Positions 60,514 through 64,000 of a stretch of 64,000 nucleotides of DNA are shown here, one piece after another. Source of the stretch: Vondammii sp040505895 (GTDB lineage: Bacteria; Pseudomonadota; Gammaproteobacteria; Chromatiales; Chromatiaceae); the NCBI GenBank assembly GCA_040505895.1, contig JBEVXU010000014.1, positions 71,838 through 135,837 of the forward strand, given 5' to 3'. The position numbers were made by a program, and so were the translations under genes. The notes under the pieces were generated by a model. The model did no database searches, was not told the origin of the DNA, and saw only the letters and a list, made by a program, of their open reading frames with translations. The number at the start of each line of letters is the position of its first letter. Position 1 is the first letter of the stretch.

Positions 60514-61876
60514 GCCAGCGCCGGCGACAGGACGTATATTGATCGTCGATGACGAAGCCCCCGCCGTTGAGAACATGGCCCATGTGTGTCGCAAAGAGGG
60601 CTATGAGGTTACCACCCGGACAAGCGGTATGGGTGCCATCGAGGCGATGGAATCAAAACGGTTCGATCTGGTTCTCACCGATCTGCGAATGGAAAAAGTG
60701 GATGGCATGGCTGTATTGCGCCGGGCCAAGGAGCTGGACCCGGAAACCGCCGTGGTACTAATCACCGGCTACGCCACACTGGACTCAGCGGTGGAGGCGA
60801 TGAAAGCGGGGGCCTTTCACTATATCGCCAAACCTTTTCGTCTGGATGAGGTGCGTGAGGTTGTGCGCAATGCGCTTGAAGTGGTCAACCTGAAGCGGGA
60901 AAACCGCCAGCTGAAGGAGCAGTTGAAGAGTGGCCGCGGAGAGACCTCCATCATCACTCAAGATGCGATCATGTTGCGCCTGCTGGAGACGGCGCGGCAA
61001 GTAGCACCTACAGATACCAACCTACTGATTACCGGAGAGAGCGGTACCGGAAAGGAGCTGCTGGCCCGTTTTATCCACAGCAACAGTAGTCGAAGCGATA
61101 AAACCTTTCAGGCCGTCAACTGCGGTGCTTTGCAGGAAGACCTGCTGGCCAATGAACTCTTCGGCCACGAGAAAGGCGCCTATACCGGCGCCACAGACGC
61201 CCGTGAAGGGCTTATCGAAGCGGCTGCAGGAGGCACGCTCTTTCTCGATGAGATTGCAGAGATGTCCCTGGGGATGCAGGTAAAGCTGTTGCGTGTTATT
61301 CAGGAGCGTGAGGTCCAGCGCCTGGGCTCAACCAAAATGACACCGGTGGATATCCGCCTGATTACCGCCACACATCGTAATCTACTTGACGAGGTCGCCG
61401 CCGGTCGCTTTCGGCAGGATCTCTATTACCGCCTCGACGTGGTGGGGCTACACCTCCCGCCCTTGGCGGAGCGCCGTGATGACATCCCATTGCTGGCTTT
61501 CTACTTTCTGCGTAAACATGCCCTGCGCATGGGGCGCAGTGTGGACGATATGGACTCTGCAGCGATAGATGTACTACTCGACTATGACTATCCCGGAAAT
61601 ATCCGCGAGCTTGAAAATATCATGGAGCGGGCCGTTACCCTGGCCCGGGAAACCCAGCTGAGCATCGAAAACCTACCGCCGGCTTTGGTAGAACGTGCAG
61701 TGCATGTAGTGCGCGAGAAGTCTGGGCGTCTGCCCACGTTGGTTGAGCGAGAGGAAGAGTACATTCGTTATGTACTGGAGAGAAGCGGGCAAAACCGTAC
61801 CCATGCAGCAAAGATTCTTGGTATTGACCGTGTTTCACTGTGGCGGAAATTGAAGAAGTACGGAATGGAAGAGTAG
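60506..61876 (+). CDS. Sigma-54-dependent response regulator (NtrC family)
   Basis: 456 residues, GTG start inside the kinase gene. Receiver domain with Asp59 (LVLTDLRM) and acidic pocket DDE; AAA+ domain with Walker A GESGTGKE (177-184), sigma-54 loop EKGAYTGATDAREG (GAYTGA in place of GAFTGA, a known functional variant), Walker B GGTLFLDEIAEM; C-terminal Fis-type HTH (GQNRTHAAKILGIDRVSLWRKLKKYGM). It activates sigma-54 promoters when phosphorylated. Targets are not evident; no -24/-12 site was found right next to it. Confidence 0.95.
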   Translation: MTEPAPATGRILIVDDEAPAVENMAHVCRKEGYEVTTRTSGMGAIEAMESKRFDLVLTDLRMEKVDGMAVLRRAKELDPETAVVLITGYATLDSAVEAMKAGAFHYIAKPFRLDEVREVVRNALEVVNLKRENRQLKEQLKSGRGETSIITQDAIMLRLLETARQVAPTDTNLLITGESGTGKELLARFIHSNSSRSDKTFQAVNCGALQEDLLANELFGHEKGAYTGATDAREGLIEAAAGGTLFLDEIAEMSLGMQVKLLRVIQEREVQRLGSTKMTPVDIRLITATHRNLLDEVAAGRFRQDLYYRLDVVGLHLPPLAERRDDIPLLAFYFLRKHALRMGRSVDDMDSAAIDVLLDYDYPGNIRELENIMERAVTLARETQLSIENLPPALVERAVHVVREKSGRLPTLVEREEEYIRYVLERSGQNRTHAAKILGIDRVSLWRKLKKYGMEE

Positions 61877-61958
61877 ACTCCATATTTGCAGTGAGCCCGG
61901 TGGAGTGCATAGTTAAATTATTCGTAACCATTCAGTGAGTGACAGTGTGCTGGATTGG

Positions 61959-61979
61959 AGGCTCTCATATCGAGAGCCT
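61959..61979 (+). other. Hairpin downstream of the response regulator
   Basis: AGGCTCTC (61959-61966) pairs with GAGAGCCT (61972-61979), followed by TTTGAA only. Weak terminator at best. Confidence 0.45.
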
Positions 61980-62148
61980 TTGAATACGTCCGGTACGAAT
62001 TGAGTTCATACACCGTATGAGGTGGCAGCCCATTTGTGTTACTTGCAAATCCCATTAAAGCGCGGCACAGTGATTGCCGTTGTGCGATCCGGCAAATTCC
62101 ACTGCCTTATCTGTCACACTCTCCTTTTAATTAATATTCGGTATCATT

Positions 62149-62766
62149 ATGTCAGACAATCAATACAGTACAGCTGAGGAGCAAGCATCCTACGGCATCG
62201 GTATGCAAATGGGCCAGCAAATCACCACTGCTTTCCCTGGCGTTTCAACAGTAGCGGCGCTTGCCGGATTACAGGATGCCATCAATGGCAAGGAACCACA
62301 GATTAACCCTGATGATATTAATGCCGCATTTCAGGTTATTCAGGAAAGACTAGGTGCAGAAGATGCCGCCAACGCTGAAAAATTTGCAGGTGAAGGGATC
62401 GCGTTTCTAGAGAAAAATGCCACACGAGGCGAGGTGACCGTCACCGAGTCCGGCCTTCAATATGAAGTGATCACCGAAGGTGATGGTGAAAAACCAGATG
62501 CCGGCAGCACAGTGCGTACACATTATCGGGGTACCTTATTGGACGGTAGCGAATTCGATAGTTCTTACAGTCGCAACGAACCCGCCGAATTCTCTGTGAC
62601 GGGTGTGATCGCCGGTTGGACCGAGGCCCTACAGCTGATGAATGTGGGCTCTAAATGGAAGCTGTTTATTCCCCACAATCTGGCTTATGGTGAGCGTGGT
62701 GCGGGGGGTGATATTGGCCCATACCAAGCATTGATATTCGAGATAGAACTGCTCGCTATTGTTTGA
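62149..62766 (+). CDS. fklB: FKBP-type peptidyl-prolyl isomerase FklB
   Basis: 205 residues (E. coli FklB: 206). Helical dimerisation N-terminus (YSTAEEQASYGIGMQMGQQI) and FKBP domain from SGLQYEVITEGDGEKPDAGSTVRTHYRGTLLDGSEFDSSYSR to FIPHNLAYGERGAGGDIGPYQALIFEIELL. It speeds cis-trans isomerisation of proline bonds. No signal peptide, so cytoplasmic. A strong terminator follows. This is the last ordinary chromosomal gene before the cassette array. Confidence 0.94.
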   Translation: MSDNQYSTAEEQASYGIGMQMGQQITTAFPGVSTVAALAGLQDAINGKEPQINPDDINAAFQVIQERLGAEDAANAEKFAGEGIAFLEKNATRGEVTVTESGLQYEVITEGDGEKPDAGSTVRTHYRGTLLDGSEFDSSYSRNEPAEFSVTGVIAGWTEALQLMNVGSKWKLFIPHNLAYGERGAGGDIGPYQALIFEIELLAIV

Positions 62767-62799
62767 ATATAAGCTGCACTGGTAGCTGTTTGGTCCTCA

Positions 62800-62832
62800 A
62801 ATACCTGAAGCAATGGCTTCAGGTATTTTTTT
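62800..62832 (+). terminator. Terminator of fklB
   Basis: Stem AATACCTGAAG (62800-62810) / CTTCAGGTATT (62817-62827), loop CAATGG, followed by a T run. Confidence 0.93.
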
Positions 62833-62863
62833 GCTGGAACATAAGAAAGAAAGGCTGGGTCAA

Positions 62864-62913
62864 GACCACGGTTTTGTTTGATGTTCTGGATTGGACATCC
62901 ATAAACCGTGGTC
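62864..62913. repeat. Inverted repeat at the end of the cassette array
   Basis: GACCACGGTTT (62864-62874) and AAACCGTGGTC (62903-62913) are perfect inverted repeats; an inner GATGT/ACATC pair extends the hairpin. Not followed by a T run. It lies between fklB and the terminal attC and might be a remnant element end. Confidence 0.65.
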
Positions 62914-62970
62914 TGTCCCCTATTGTTTCATGCAGCTACCTTTAATCATTTACGTGGTTCCTTTTTTTAT

Positions 62971-63027
62971 GCATAACGCCAAAAGCTGGCGGGAATCTTA
63001 GGCGTCGCCTGCCTTTTCTTGTTATGC
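62971..63027 (-). other. Integron attC site, distal end of the array
   Basis: Read on the minus strand it starts GCATAAC (R'') and ends GTTATGC (R'), 57 bp, with imperfectly paired inner arms (AAAAGGCAGGCG against CGCCAGCTTTT). This is the attC outline with simple sites in place of the more usual GTTRRRY/RYYYAAC. The stop codon of the cassette gene lies inside GCATAAC, a common feature of cassettes. No further attC is seen to the left, so this is the array's last site. Confidence 0.75.
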
Positions 63028-63723
63028 ATTATTTTTAGCAACATAGCGGCATTTTGGATATGCGCTGCAAGCCAAAAACTCAGAGCCCTTGTGCTGCCCT
63101 TTTTTTGCAATTCTACGAACTAAATCTGATGAGCACTTGGGGCAAGTATTTTGTTGTACTAGTGAATTATCTTTCGTCTTATCAACTTCCTTTGTCAATA
63201 TATGCTCTATTTTTTGGCTGGGTAATACTGGAGCATTTTGAATAGCAGGAGAAGGAAATAATGCATCCCGCACTTCTCCTATGCTGTAACCTTTACTTGC
63301 CTTAAATCGATGCAGTTTTACTTCTGCCGAATTACACACACTTTCTAAGAATTCATCACGGGCTATTCTTGTTTTTGAGCTGTGCGACGAATCGTCAAGT
63401 TCAACAGTAGCTATTATTGACAGATCATCGGGATTACAGAGCACATAATCAAAATGTTTAGCCGAGATTTTATTAAATGCCTTTTGCTTCTCGCTAGGAT
63501 TAAGCCCCTTTCTTATTCTGAGTACATCTGCAACACGGACTTTACCAAATACCACTGCTTTCCCTTCCACAGCTTGGCAGAGCACTCCAAAGAAGGATCT
63601 TTCAGCAGCTGTAAATAGCGTGTTTTGCATCTCGTATGGATAGTCAAGCTGAACTGCCCCTTTGCTCTTCAATACGACTAAAGCAATACCGATAAACAAT
63701 ACTACTAAAATCAACCACTCCAT
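63022..63723 (-). CDS. Cassette-encoded DUF2726 protein with topoisomerase-type zinc ribbon
   Basis: 233 residues, ATG 63723 with AAGGGAGAA upstream. N-terminal TM helix (MEWLILVVLFIGIALVVL), a DUF2726 domain (about 30-150: LFTAAERSFFGVLCQAVEGKAVVFGKVRVADVLRI...HFDYVLCNPDDLSIIATVELDDSSH), which has the outline of a PD-(D/E)XK-related nuclease-like fold, and a C-terminal zinc ribbon (NTCPKCSSDLVRRIAKKGQHKGSEFLACSAYPKCRYV) of the type at the end of topoisomerase I. Membrane-anchored DNA-binding or nuclease-like function is inference. It occupies a complete gene cassette between two attC sites, on the strand expected if attI is to the right. Its base composition is lower in G+C than fklB. Confidence 0.82.
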   Translation of the reverse strand: MEWLILVVLFIGIALVVLKSKGAVQLDYPYEMQNTLFTAAERSFFGVLCQAVEGKAVVFGKVRVADVLRIRKGLNPSEKQKAFNKISAKHFDYVLCNPDDLSIIATVELDDSSHSSKTRIARDEFLESVCNSAEVKLHRFKASKGYSIGEVRDALFPSPAIQNAPVLPSQKIEHILTKEVDKTKDNSLVQQNTCPKCSSDLVRRIAKKGQHKGSEFLACSAYPKCRYVAKNNA

Positions 63724-63739
63724 GTGTATTCTCCCTTAT

Positions 63740-63809
63740 GCATAACGCCGTAAATAACCTGTCATTTTGAGAGTGCTAGCGAACAAAATGTCAGGTTGAT
63801 TTACATTGT
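63740..63809 (-). other. Integron attC site interrupted by a group II intron
   Basis: Plus strand begins GCATAAC (R' complement, 63740-63746). GTAAATAACCTGTCATTTTG (63750-63769) pairs with CAAAATGTCAGGTTGATTTA (from 63784), bulges at one or two bases as in attC. It should close with TTGTTATGC, but after TTGT (63806-63809) the intron begins. The remaining part of R'' (TATGC) would be found at the intron's 3' end beyond the window. Confidence 0.78.
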
Positions 63810-64000
63810 GTGTGCCCGGCATGGGCATGATTTTATGGGGTGAAAGTCCCCTGTACATTTTTCGGAAAGGAGTCATTCTGACAACTTTAAAAAGTACTAG
63901 CCGAAGGCAAGGGCAGAGGGGCGACCCGATGTCTGAAAGAAGCCGGAGTGCAAACCTGCGAGCTGACGAACAGAAATCGCATATAAGGCCGAACCCCTGG
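63810..64000 (+). mobile_element. 5' part of a group II intron (group IIC-attC type)
   Basis: The sequence begins GTGTGCCCGGCATGGGCATG, the conserved 5' end of group IIC introns (GUGYG), continues GGGGTGAAAGTCCCC and later GACGAACAGAAATCGCATAT AAGGC, both hallmarks of domain I in this class. The intron lies on the strand opposite to the cassette gene and directly after an attC stem and TTGT, the insertion rule of group IIC-attC introns. Only 191 bases are in the window; the reverse transcriptase ORF and domains V-VI would be to the right. Confidence 0.88.

Noticed and set aside
61959..61979. Strong terminator after the response regulator.
   Set aside because: The stem is good but only three T follow, so I list it as a hairpin, not a terminator.

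Overview
The window looks like draft-assembly chromosome (one 100-N placeholder at 44232-44331) of a gammaproteobacterium. The gene order rlmH-maf-rng-yhdP-nit-tldD-pmbA, the group comM-ubiK-glnK-(amtB), and polA near engB are all gammaproteobacterial. A Wolinella-type frdCAB operon and a PPi-dependent phosphofructokinase beside a K+-independent H+-pumping pyrophosphatase fit a chemolithoautotrophic, probably sulfur-oxidising lineage (free-living or symbiont). That lifestyle is inference; no sulfur-oxidation or carbon-fixation gene is in the window.

Layout. 0-5 kb: an unrecognised partial gene, an MlaC-like protein, a membrane-anchored retropepsin-like protease, a 166-bp palindromic MITE-like element, an HU protein with a Lys/Ala-rich arm, and gamma-glutamyltranspeptidase. 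5.3-10.3 kb: one very large protein (two cNMP-like domains, rhodanese, about 900 residues of coiled coil, TM, FGE-sulfatase domain). 10.4-24 kb: mostly housekeeping genes (djlA, csp, serB-ycgL-GIY-YIG-thioredoxin operon, pilU, yheS, motY-like, comM, ubiK), then glnK with a sigma-54 promoter and NtrC-like site, followed only by a 3' remnant of amtB. 24.1-28.8 kb: diguanylate cyclase, DUF4124 protein and frdCAB, probably one operon. 28.9-33 kb: an orphan GHKL ATPase-like protein, a deletion scar (HAD, GGDEF and EAL fragments), and polA. 33-36.7 kb: a sugar-decoration block (fdtA/fdtB-like, GT61, NeuD-like) lying between polA and engB. 37-43 kb: engB, moaC, a phosphodiesterase, hppA, pfp. 43.2-44.6 kb: a divergent adenylate kinase with a long KKAAP-repeat tail broken by the assembly gap. 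44.9-56 kb: pmbA, tldD, nit, yhdP, rng, maf, rlmH, with REP-like palindromes in the gaps. 56-63 kb: SLC13 transporter with RCK_C domains, a two-component sigma-54 system, fklB.

The right edge (about 62.97-64 kb) is the distal end of an integron cassette array: a terminal attC, one cassette (DUF2726 plus topoisomerase-type zinc ribbon, minus strand), and a second attC interrupted by the 5' end of a group II intron on the plus strand. Position and orientation match group IIC-attC introns. The attI/intI end, if present, should lie to the right of the window.

No tRNA, rRNA or CRISPR array was recognised. Small palindromic repeats are common: at least two MITE-like elements with related termini and two REP-like families.
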